Origin: Pogostemon cablin | Lineage: Eukaryota; Streptophyta; Magnoliopsida; Lamiales; Lamiaceae | Direction: 5' to 3' | Length of the DNA stretch: 64,000 nucleotides | Assembly: GCA_023678885.1 (NCBI GenBank) | Contig: CM043001.1 | Span: forward strand, 1,622,001 to 1,686,000 | Part shown: positions 55,058 to 64,000 of the stretch, piece after piece | Numbering within the stretch: position 1 is the first letter of the stretch | Layout of the letters: every line of letters starts with the position of its first letter | Notes under the pieces: generated by a model | Told to the model about the DNA's origin: nothing | Databases searched by the model: none | What the model saw: only the letters and a program-made list of their open reading frames with translations | Position numbers and translations under genes: made by a program

Positions 55058-57700
55058 TCATACGATTTCTCGTAACAGGTGGTACTGGCGCTCCATGTGT
55101 TTAATTGCCTTATGGACTCGTGATTCCTTTAAGTTTGCAACTGCACCAATATCAGCAATATAAATTGTGATAATCTTGGGCAAACTTAGAAACACTTCAA
55201 AGTCCATCTTGAAGTTTCTAGAGTCATATGGATACTTTGGCAGCCTCAGAGGCTCCAATTTATCATCTTTCCATGATGGAGTCCGGAGTCTGAAATATAT
55301 TTCTATATAACACTCCTCCACATTATGACTCTACTTCCTTAAATTAAACACATAACCTTTGAGGAGAATTTACTACCGTCCAATCTGACTAAAAAAACCG
55401 AATCTACGTAATCCACAAGAAGCAGTGAATCTGTCCAGTAAGTTCATATATAATTTCCAGTCCTTCTCAGGCACTTTATATATGTCTTACTACAGTTCAT
55501 CATTCTTGATCCGGGTTACGTTGATACCCACTGTTCATGCGTTCAGCAAAACAGATATCCAACTTCGTTCATAGCATTCCATGAATAAACTCATCCGATA
55601 GGGAGGAAGGCTCTAATGCCGACGCGCAAGTCTATTCACATGCTAAATGAGTATGGACTGTATCATTTTATGAAACTTGAGATAAGCATAACATCTTTTC
55701 TTGTGATCCGTATTACCGTGACCAAAAAGTTGTATTTTGCCTTTCTTAAGTCCTTCATCTTTACCGCTTTATTAACCGTACCCTTACGCCCGATAATACT
55801 CTTTCATTGTCTCCAATGAGCAAGATACTATCTACGTATAGTACAAGAAACACCACTACGTTTTCGTCACTCTTTACAACACATAAGACTCATCCGCTCA
55901 TTGATTTAAATCCATGCCACTGGATTACCTAATCAAAACAGATGCTTCACAATTTTAAAACTTGCTTTAGTCCATCGCTGGACACTTTTAAGCTTACTTT
56001 CAAAATGCTATTAGTACTTTGCAATGAATTACTCTGGTTGCTTCACATAGATGTTTTCCTCAAGACTTCCAATCAGGAAAGCTGTCTTGACATCTATTTG
56101 CTGTCCCTCATAATTTAATATGAGCAGCAATAAATAAAAGAATCCGGATCAACATAAGCATAGCTACCAGCGAACATGTTTGCTCATAATCGAACCATTT
56201 CTTTCTGAGTACATCTTTTCGCAACAAGCTTTGCTTCCAAGATTTTCACCTTTCCATATGATCCTCTTTTATTTCCCTTGACCACTTGCAATGGCTTTTA
56301 CACCATTTAGTGGTCAAATAAGCTCCCAGAGTTAATTTAGAATCCGTAGATTCTATTTCAACATTCATTGCAACTTACTAAGATTCCGCATTTTTATCTT
56401 GTAGTGCTACGTCGTATCCGTGGGATAATATCATGTTGACTAGGGATCAAGTCTCACGACTCTCCCAAAACATATATTTATGGGTTGTCACACAACCCTC
56501 CCACTACGACAAGGCACTACATGTAATTGTGTATCAGACGTGAACGCGTTACAGTTTACCTTGTGGTATATCCTCTTGTACACTTGGTACTTATACTTAG
56601 TGTTTTCCTCTCACTTCCTTTAGAACAACTTATACATGGATTTGTGATTTATTACATAGTCCTTTTTCAAAAATCTGGTGTTTGTGTTAACAGTCACCCT
56701 TCGATCTTTTGGACTAAATAAATTACTCTTCATTTTTATAGGATATCCCATATACAGACAAACGTTTCACGAATTACTGTATCTAGGGCATATCCATAAA
56801 ATGAATTTAATAATTCCAAATAATTCATCATCTATCTAATCACAACCACAAGAGCCTTATTCCTTCTATCCTCCACACCTTTCAGCTGGGGCATGCCCGG
56901 TGTAGACAACTTGAGATTTAATCTCAACTTCTGATTAATAGCTCCTAACTATCCTAAGAGGTATTTACCACCACGGTTAAACCGTAATGTCTACCTCTTG
57001 CCTGGATAATATTAGGTCCGCTTGAATCAGAATGAACTAATTCCAACATATATATCTTTGGCCCTATACCCCACAGCCTTGAAAAGGCAGTTAATCATTT
57101 TTACTTCCAAGCAAGACTCGCAAGTCCGATAGTTTCCACTTCAGATAAACCTTACGGTCTATCGGCTATCAACTTTTGAATCCTACTCAAGTAAAATGAA
57201 TTAGTCATAGACGCCAAATGTATGTTTAGTTCATTTCCGAAGGTTCCTTTCTCTTACTAATATTAGAAGATGCATTATTTAATTACTATTTATTGCATCT
57301 GTGGGATGTGCATGATTCAAGAGTATCCAAATTATCCACCAATGTACTTTAACGGATTATAGCCTCATTCCTCATTTCTATGACCATGTCATTTAAATGA
57401 AATGAAGTATCCATCCGTTAATGCATAGAAACCGAAATTAAATTCTTTCTATGAAACGTACGTAAAGACAATTTCTCATAATCAATCGTTTATTCTTATC
57501 ATGAGATAAATAAACAACTCCCACTGCAATAGCCACTACCTTTGTAGTTTTACCCATGTTATTAACAATCTTATCCTTACTAAGTGAAAAACATTTAGTG
57601 ATTCCTGTATCTACACACTTGGTGTCAGTAGATGCCATCACTAATCATGTTTAGGCTATTAGTAAATAAGATATTAAACTTGTTCACTTTATGATGAAAA
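55058..57700 (-). pseudogene. decayed Copia pol of the nested element
   Basis: No long frame survives, but minus-strand pieces appear in the right order. About 57640-57438 is a protease/pre-integrase part (GKTTKVVAIAVGVVYLSHD). About 57120-57000 is the integrase zinc region (CESCLEVKM). About 56950-56870 is the integrase core end (LSTPGMPQLKGVEDRRNKAL). About 56110-56030 is the reverse transcriptase (QIDVKTAFLIGSLEENIYVKQ). About 55860-55790 is the catalytic region (VVFLVLYVDSILLIGDNE). About 55200-55060 is the RNase H tail (GAVANLKESRVHKAIKHMER). The catalytic box reads YVDS instead of YVDD, and stops and frameshifts are frequent. Confidence 0.82.
55577..55645. repeat. dispersed repeat with CATCCGATAGGGAGGAAGG, copy 1
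   Basis: CCATGAATAAACTCATCCGA then TAGGGAGGAAGGCTCTAATG and CCGACGCGCAAGTCTATTCA. The same block recurs at 58628-58697 almost exactly, and at 58533-58590 in a diverged form. Confidence 0.75.
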
Positions 57701-58532
57701 TGGCTTTCCTTTGCCACATGTTTTGTTAGAAGTTTCCCACCATTTACATCCTCTTGTAATTGAGGTGGAACTTTCTAAAAACATCTAGGCAATTATGGAA
57801 AATAAAATTGACTTAGGTTTCCCTTTCAACTTCTATTCCATATATATTTCCAATTCATTCATCAAATTCTATCATGATCTTGCGCCTTTTAAATTACTCA
57901 AGTATCTGAAGAGTTACATGAGTTCATCATATTTCTATGATCCTCTCATCTCTTCACTAAAGACTTTAATAGGCATCATGAGCCGTCCTTTGAGAGAACA
58001 CATGTATTTTCTTAAGCAGTAAATTTCAAAATTAAGATTCTTTTCTAATCAGTTAATTTGGACAAGTAAATATAATTTCTTTTAGTTAACAATTAGTGAA
58101 ATAATACCATTCGAAATTCAGAGAATCAAAAATAAATTTACCGATCAAATCTTCGAATTTTATCCTTTTATATTATTTCCCTCAAAACAATATAAAATTA
58201 AAATTCACCGACATCTCAAGCACCGTGAGTCTGCAAGCCACGATAGTGTGGACGTTTACAAACCCGAACATTTACAAGAGAAGGTTTTACCCATTAATTT
58301 CATTTGTCAACCTCACTTTATGACAAAATAATTAATAGTCGGTTTCTCTTTAGCCATGCAAATAAAAGCAGTGACTCCGATGGGGAGGATACTTATTATT
58401 TACATCTAAGTGTACACCATTATTTGACCCCAAGTCCGCGGCCCAAGCTTGTGTGCCTTACAGATAGAGAAGTACACACGCGCTCGGATAACTTCCTACA
58501 GTCATCAATTACAAGTTTGTACCAGTGAACCG
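57701..58532. other. probable decayed gag region of the nested Copia element
   Basis: Minus-strand position between leader and protease, where gag belongs. I see only weak gag-like fragments (MNELEIYME near 57860) and many stops. I cannot define a gene. Confidence 0.35.
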
Positions 58533-58697
58533 CATATAAACTCATCCGATAGGGAGGAAGGTCTAAGCCAACGCGCAAGTTCATATGCATCACATTACAA
58601 ACGTAATTATTTAATGAAGTCTGTACCAGCAATCCATGAATAAACTCATCCGATGGGGAGGAAGGCTCTAATGCCGACGCGCAAGTCTATTCACATT
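58533..58697. repeat. dispersed repeat with CATCCGATRGGGAGGAAGG, copies 2 and 3
   Basis: Two copies, 58533-58590 (diverged) and 58628-58697. A partial ACTCCGATGGGGAGGAT is at 58375. A nearly exact copy is 3 kb away at 55577. Their occurrence at both ends of the decayed coding region is unexplained. Confidence 0.75.
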
Positions 58698-59380
58698 GCC
58701 AACAAACCAATAATGGAGGCCGCGGGAATTTATTACCAATCCCCTCTCCCACTTAGTTATTTAACACCGAGGGTTTTAAACATGCATATAATATTTCATA
58801 AATAAAATATACATCTTAGCATGCTTCTATTAACAGCAATTTAAATAAATAAATCACATAGAACATGCCTTTCACATATACAACAATAATTGACAATTAA
58901 ATCAATTAATCAGTTATGTAACATTAATTAATTGCATAAATAGTGGATTAATTAATTCGGGCCCTAGAGCAACAAATAAGCACAAAATGAGCAGCAGATT
59001 AATTAATTAATCATACTCATTATCTATGGCCCATAATCTTAGCCCAAAACTAAATTAATTCCACTAAGCCCACTAGCACAAAAAGTCCATTAATAAAATT
59101 AATTAATCATGCTTGGCCCATTACTCACAATTAATTAAATTAATTAGTCCAGCAGCCCATTGCCATTTAATTAAAATTGGGCCCAAAAGCCCAAAACCAA
59201 ATTAAAATTGAGCAGCATCTAATATAATTACTGAATTGGGCCCTTTAATCATCAGCCCAAAAACTCCTTAATTAAAATAGGGCCCTGCAGCCCAATACTC
59301 TTTTAATTAAAATTTTGGGCCCAAATAATTAAACCAGGCCCAACAAACAATCCTAAATTAGCAGCCCAGCAGCCAAATTA
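58698..59380. other. AATTAATT / GGGCCC-rich leader segment of the nested Copia element
   Basis: Alternating TTAATTAA and GGCCCAA/AGCCCA motifs. No coding capacity is visible. Confidence 0.5.
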
Positions 59381-60380
59381 AATTAAAATTGGGCCCTGAA
59401 CAGAACAGGCCCAAAACACCAAAGGCCCATTCCCATCGCTGCCCTAATCAACAGCCGCCCAGCATCCTCCCAGCCGTTCAGATACCAGCAGACCCCCGCT
59501 AGCGCACCTGCCCGGAGCATCAGTCTGCAGTGCGGACCACCGGAAAGCATCGCCTGTTGGCAGCGCCAATCGATGCCGTAGCGCGATGCCATCAGCGCCG
59601 CCGCGGAGCTGCTGGCCTCGTCGGTCGCTGATTAAAACGCGCCGACAGCCACTTAGCCGCGACTAGTTCATCCCTCCATGTTGTGCCGACGCATCGCCAT
59701 CAACATTGCCGCCGATTACACGATAGAGCACCGACTTCGCTGTCGCAAACCTCCAGCGCCGCCTAGCCTCTGCTTCATCTCCAGCGCCGCGCAGCAGTCG
59801 ACCATCAGCGCTACCGCCGGAGACTACCGCATCCCGCGCCCGCCTTCCATCACGCCCGGAAGACACTTGGCGGCCCAACCGGGTTCGCGTCGCCAGCCAC
59901 GACGGCGTCCTGCCAGACGCACGATCTGCCGCAGCCCAATCCACCACCGCCATCTGAATGCCCGATCTGCCGGGCGCTACATCAATCAGAGTCGACAATG
60001 CCTTCCACCGGTCTCGGACTGGAGTCGCCGTCAGATTAGCACCGATCTGATCCGATCGATGGGGATCGTGTTGAACTCTCTCGCATCCCCTTCTGATTCG
60101 AATAAATCAACCGGCAACCCGTCTTTGCACCAGCAATCGGGAGTTGCAGAGATGCCCCCACCAACGCCAGTCAGCGTCTTCTCCGTGCAGTCGCCTCCGC
60201 ATAGACTTCCAGGCATCACACGCCGCCGTCATCAGTACCAGTCGAAGCCTCTTGCCTTTCCAGCGCCGCCATGATAAATCTGGTCCGGCCGAAGCCACCA
60301 GCCGTCGATTGTCGGCGCCTGACTGACCCCGCCGTCACCTCCAATTGTTCACTCATCGCCGGAAGAAAACCCATTTCACA
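59381..60380. other. GC-rich leader tract of the nested Copia element
   Basis: About 1 kb rich in CCGCC/GCGCC, in the leader between primer-binding site and gag. Long frames occur on both strands (a 198-codon plus-strand frame and a 111-codon minus-strand frame), but none has a recognisable domain. It resembles the GC-rich tract at 5880-7292 in composition, but I see no direct alignment. Confidence 0.5.
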
Positions 60381-60648
60381 TGGTGTGCGTGTGTGATGTA
60401 AAGGATCAGTTGACAGACAGACTGTCTTGGTGTATGTGATAAGTGTGTACAGTGTATTCAATTAATGAAAAATTACACAACAGCATATCACAACAGTAGA
60501 TCACATATTAAAATGCGATAACAACATGATATACTCCAATCACATAATCACAAACTGACTAATTCAAGAAACATGCGATTAATAAAGATCAGATCATATA
60601 ATCACATTAACCCTTACCTTACGATTCACGTTTCACCACGAAACCAAC

Positions 60649-60660
60649 GCTCTGATACCA
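60649..60660 (-). promoter_or_regulatory. primer-binding site for initiator tRNA-Met
   Basis: TGGTATCAGAGC in the minus reading, two bases inside the 5' LTR end. This is the standard plant Copia primer site complementary to the 3' end of initiator tRNA-Met. Confidence 0.92.
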
Positions 60661-60662
60661 AT

Positions 60663-61861
60663 TGTTGGGCAATTGGATCGTGCGGTTCAACGTGATCCGT
60701 TAGGGAAAACAGGCAAACAATAGCGGAATCATAAATCATTACCTGTCTTCTGGATTGGAGTAGAGGATGAATGTTTGAGAAGAACTACCTCTTGTTCTTC
60801 TACTGTATTACCCTAGTCAATCCTACTGTTGTGTGGTCAACAGTCTGTAGGATCACTCAATCTGCTCCTAACCACCTTTTAGACAAAAGAACGGCATTCT
60901 CAAATCTTAGGGCATCCAGGAGCTGAGCAGACTATTATAAAGGGCTACAGTAGGGACCAGGAGGAGAAATTGGGCTGGGCCTCAATTGAATTTAATTAAC
61001 CAAGCTTAGCCCAAAGCTTTTAATTAAATCCAATAATAATAATATAGTCCACTAAAATATTATTATTGCACTACCCGTCCAATCCCAAATTATGTTCTGG
61101 GCTCCTTCTTATTATGAGCCCGATAGTCTCCCCATGTTTAAGATATTCAATGTCCATTAATTAATTAAGTTACTGACAACTCTAATTAATTAATATCTCG
61201 TCCGAGAGTAGTACCACTCAACCTTTTTATCATGCCGGAAATTAATCCACTTGCAAGATTTACATGATAAACCTTATGAGCTCCTCAAGGGGACATCATC
61301 AACCTATGACGGACATGGATTCCTTCTACAATCAACAGCACACCATAGATACAGCACTACTTCCCAACTCACCGAGTTTGTTGATTTAATACATATAAAT
61401 CTCACCCATTGATGAATCAAAGAAATACATACTGCCCTACGTGTCGAGGTTATTGTATAGGGATTAAGAGCATGAACTTCCATAATAACAGAGATCAAGT
61501 TCTTCTATAAGTCAGTATAAGTCGAACGATCTCAGGCGGTCCTGCTCAATACACACAAGTGCACTAATGTGATTCTATAGCCAAGACAAGCTAATACCAA
61601 ACCACACTACAACCATACCGATAGAGAGTCCTCGTCTATCTCAGTTGTGAGCATCTGTTTATACTTTATAAGGAAACCGATAATATGATCTTCCGCGTGT
61701 TGTCGCACAACATATTATCTACAGTATAAAGTAAATGGACTATTGCATCATGCATATAAAATAAATTATAAGATGCAATCATTTGATCATATGATTCTCA
61801 TTTCAAATATTGTTATAACATTGTTCATACTAAAGCTAGACTTTTAGTATACAATCCAACA
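60663..61861 (-). repeat. 5' LTR of the nested Copia element
   Basis: 1199 bp, one base shorter than its partner because of an A-run. It is followed by the GATGG duplication. Confidence 0.93.
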
Positions 61862-64000
61862 GATGGAGGCTGTACTGATCCAACAAGGCCTTGCTGATCC
61901 AGTTAAACCACTTCCAGATCAAGGAGCTGCTGTGGATGATGGTGCATTAGCTGCAGATCAAGATCAACAATCAAAAGCAAGAAGTGCCATCATTCTGTGT
62001 TTAGGTGATAATGCCTTAAGGGAAGTTTCAAAGGAAGCATCTGCAAGGGATATGTGGAAGAAGCTTGCTGATCTTTACATGGTGAAGACATTGGCAAACC
62101 GGTTGTACACCAAGCAGAAACTCTACTCCTTCAAAGTATCAGAAGATAAGTCTATTCTAAGCCAACTAGATGATTTCAATAAGATCATAGATGACTTATA
62201 GAACATTGATGTAGCACTGTCAAGTGAAGATAAGGCTGTCATATTGATGTCAGCTCTTCCTAAGTCTTTTGAAGGATTGAGAGACACATTGTTGTATGGA
62301 AATGTTGAATCAATCTCCCTGGAGCAAGTGATTCTAGCAATCAAAGCAAAGGTGCTCCACAAGATATCAGATAATGCAGTTGCAGGAGAAGGTCTTATTG
62401 CCAACAAACAACATAAGTGGAACAAGAATGATAAAAAATCTGGTGCTGATAAGAAGAAATATGAAAGAAGTAATCAAGGTACATCAGCAGTTGAAGAAAA
62501 CAATAACTATTTCCACTGCAACAAGCCTGGTCATTTCAAGAAGCAATGTCATAAGTGGAAAGCAATGGTGGCCAGGAAGATTGCTGAAAAGGGAGGAAAT
62601 CAAAGAATCCATGCCAATCAGGTGACTGAAAATAAAGGTAACAAGGACCAAGATTATATTGAAGCTTTGGTTGTTGTTTCTGGTCAAGTGTCAGACCAGT
62701 GGGTGTTAGATTCAGGTTGCACTTTTTATATGACATCAGTCAAGGATTGGTTTACTGATTTAAAACCATACCATGAGGGATCGTCTTGTTAGGCAATGAT
62801 CAAGCCATCAAGATTGAGGGTATTGGTTCTGTCAAATTCAGAATGTTTGATGGATCCATTAAGTTGTTCATAAATGTGAGGTATGTACCAGGATTAAGAA
62901 GGAATCTGATATCATTAGGAATGTTAGACTCCTTGGGATGTGAGTACTATGTGAAGGAAGATGTACTCACCATCATAAAGGATAAGTCAGTTGTAATTAA
63001 AGGAGTTAAGAGCTCTGATCTCTATTTTCTTGAAGGATCAGTTGTCTCTGGGCAGTTGAACACTTCTCAAGAGCAAGAAGATGTTCAGTTGTGGCATGGA
63101 AGACTAGCTCATGTAAGTGAGAGAGGGTTACAAGAGCTAGCAAGACAGAAGCTACTAGATATAAGTTCAACCTGTAAGATGGATCAATGTGAAGATTGTA
63201 TTCTAAGCAAGGCAAAGAGGTTGAAGTTTGGTTCAGGAGAACATACTTCATTAGAGAAGCTTCAGTATGTTCATACAGATCTATGGGAACCTTCAAGAAA
63301 TCCAACTATTGGAGGTGGAAGATATTTTATATCCTTCATAGATGACTACTCTAGGAATCTATGGGTTAAGATTCTTAAAACAAAGGATCAAGCATTCACT
63401 GCATTTAAGGAATGGCTTGCTGAGGTGGAGAATCAGACAGGAAAGAAGTTGAAATGCTTGAGATCAGATAATGGGCTTGAGTTTGTTTCAGAAGAGTTCA
63501 ATGTTTTCTGCAAAGAAAAGGGAATCAAGAGGCACAAGACTACACCTGGAACTCCACAACAAAATGGTATTGCAGAAAGAATGAATCAGACATTGTTAGA
63601 AAGAGTAAGATGTATGCTGAGTAGTGGAGGATTCACCAAAGGGTTTTGGGGTGAACTTGTGACTACAGCAGCCTATCTGATCAACCTATGTCCATCAGCA
63701 GCCTTGAAATTTAAACCACCTGAAGAAGTGTGGTCTGGAAAGACACCTAGTTACACTCATCTGAGAGTAATAGGATATCAAGCTTACTCTCATGTGAAGC
63801 AAGATAAGTTGGAATATAGAGCAGTGAAGTGTGTAATGGTTGGATATCCCAAAGAAGTAAAAGGATACAGATTGTGGTGTTATGAAGCTAACAAGTTTAT
63901 TATTAGCAGAGATGTCACATTCAGTGAAAGAAAGATGCCATTGGTTGAAAGAAATTCTGTACTATCAATTACTACAGACCTTGATGAGCCTCAGGTGGAG
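61862..64000 (+). pseudogene. Copia gag-pol continuation (gag to integrase), partial
   Basis: Resumes the gag frame cut at 53694. A gag part with a UBN2-like region runs to 62198, then an in-frame TAG (62199-62201). The same frame continues through a CCHC knuckle (YFHCNKPGHFKKQC) and the protease motif (WVLDSGCTFYMTS). Near 62782 one base is missing, and the frame shifts to one that is open from 62783 to the window end (406 codons). That frame holds pre-integrase (LWHGRLAHVSERGLQEL), integrase zinc (CEDCILSKAKR) and core (TDLWEPS, DNGLEF, TPQQNGIAERMN), and the post-core segment (ISRDVTFSE). So there is one nonsense codon, one frameshift and one large insertion. Reverse transcriptase is off the edge. 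Confidence 0.9.

Larger units (their letters stand above)
53695..61861 (-). mobile_element. Copia retrotransposon nested in another Copia gag gene
   Basis: 8167 bp, minus orientation, flanked by GATGG at 53690-53694 and 61862-61866. LTRs are 60663-61861 (5', 1199 bp) and 53695-54894 (3', 1200 bp). Both start TGTTGG and end CAACA in the plus reading. A perfect initiator-Met primer-binding site (60649-60660) and a polypurine tract (54895-54905) set the orientation. The internal region holds a long leader with a GC-rich tract, repeated motifs, and a heavily decayed gag-pol. The LTRs differ by only about two changes (one base in an A-run near 54050/61015, one C/T near 54508/61475), so insertion is recent although the coding part is dead. 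Confidence 0.92.
52762..64000 (+). mobile_element. plus-strand Copia element, interrupted and running off the window
   Basis: The 5' LTR (52762-53556), primer-binding site (53559-53574) and gag start (53622) are followed by a foreign 8.2-kb element inserted after codon 24. Gag-pol resumes at 61862 and is still open at 64000, past the integrase. It is related to the Copia element at 44031-49496: the LTR starts TGTGRTGAA in both, and the proteins align throughout. Reverse transcriptase, RNase H and the 3' LTR must lie beyond the window. The expected target-site duplication partner is CAATG (52757-52761). Confidence 0.88.

Noticed and set aside
59678..60274. 198-codon plus-strand open frame in the nested Copia leader
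   Set aside because: It is antisense to the element and low-complexity Pro/Arg/Ser-rich, with competing frames on the other strand. No support for a protein.
61863..62201. Apparent separate 112-residue gene starting with Met
   Set aside because: Its ATG comes from the GATGG target-site duplication. It is the continuation of the gag gene begun at 53622.

Overview
This window is nuclear DNA from a flowering plant, most likely a eudicot. Genes have many GT-AG introns, intergenic DNA is very AT-rich, and plant LTR retrotransposons and MITEs (Stowaway-, hAT- and Mutator-like) are abundant. Nothing here looks bacterial, viral or organellar. I cannot name the species.

Genes, left to right. (1) 479-737: the last two exons of a CYP22/PPIH-type cyclophilin. 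(2) 12906-13883: a small mitochondrial ribosomal protein mL41 (plant MRPL27). (3) 15996-23210: a 12-exon ANTI-SILENCING 1-like BAH + RRM protein. Its frame closes over all 12 exons but carries one TAG stop inside the BAH domain. (4) 26337-31232: an 11-exon MAP65-5-type microtubule cross-linker. (5) 34032-36314, minus strand: a six-exon WAT1-related/UMAMIT membrane transporter. From memory, CYP22 and MAP65-5 are neighbours in Arabidopsis (At2g38730, At2g38720), so the left half looks like conserved gene order stretched by insertions. The five genes have unrelated housekeeping or cell-biology roles and do not form a pathway.

Mobile DNA. 1339-9393 is a complete non-autonomous LTR element with 1470-bp LTRs that look identical, a TATGT target-site duplication (TSD), one gag gene and no pol (TR-GAG type). 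24898-26052 is a non-autonomous hAT element with a perfect 8-bp TSD just upstream of MAP65-5. 36315-44025 is gene-free AT-rich DNA with MITEs and simple repeats. 44031-49496 is a full-length minus-strand Copia element with a GTTAC TSD and two nonsense codons in gag-pol. 51557-64000 is a three-layer nest: a truncated minus-strand Copia relic is interrupted by a plus-strand Copia element (LTR at 52762-53556, pol running off the window), whose gag codon 24/25 junction is interrupted by an 8.2-kb minus-strand Copia element (53695-61861, GATGG TSD).

I found no convincing new biological system. The most useful observations are the nonsense codon in the ASI1-like gene, the gag-only element with unchanged LTRs, the coding-dead Copia element whose LTRs are still almost identical, the nested insertion with its testable downstream prediction, and a cluster of GGTTCGACC/GGTCGAACC motifs inside one LTR. 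Exon boundaries were read by eye from GT-AG sites and frame continuity. Protein family names rest on recognised sequence, not on a search.
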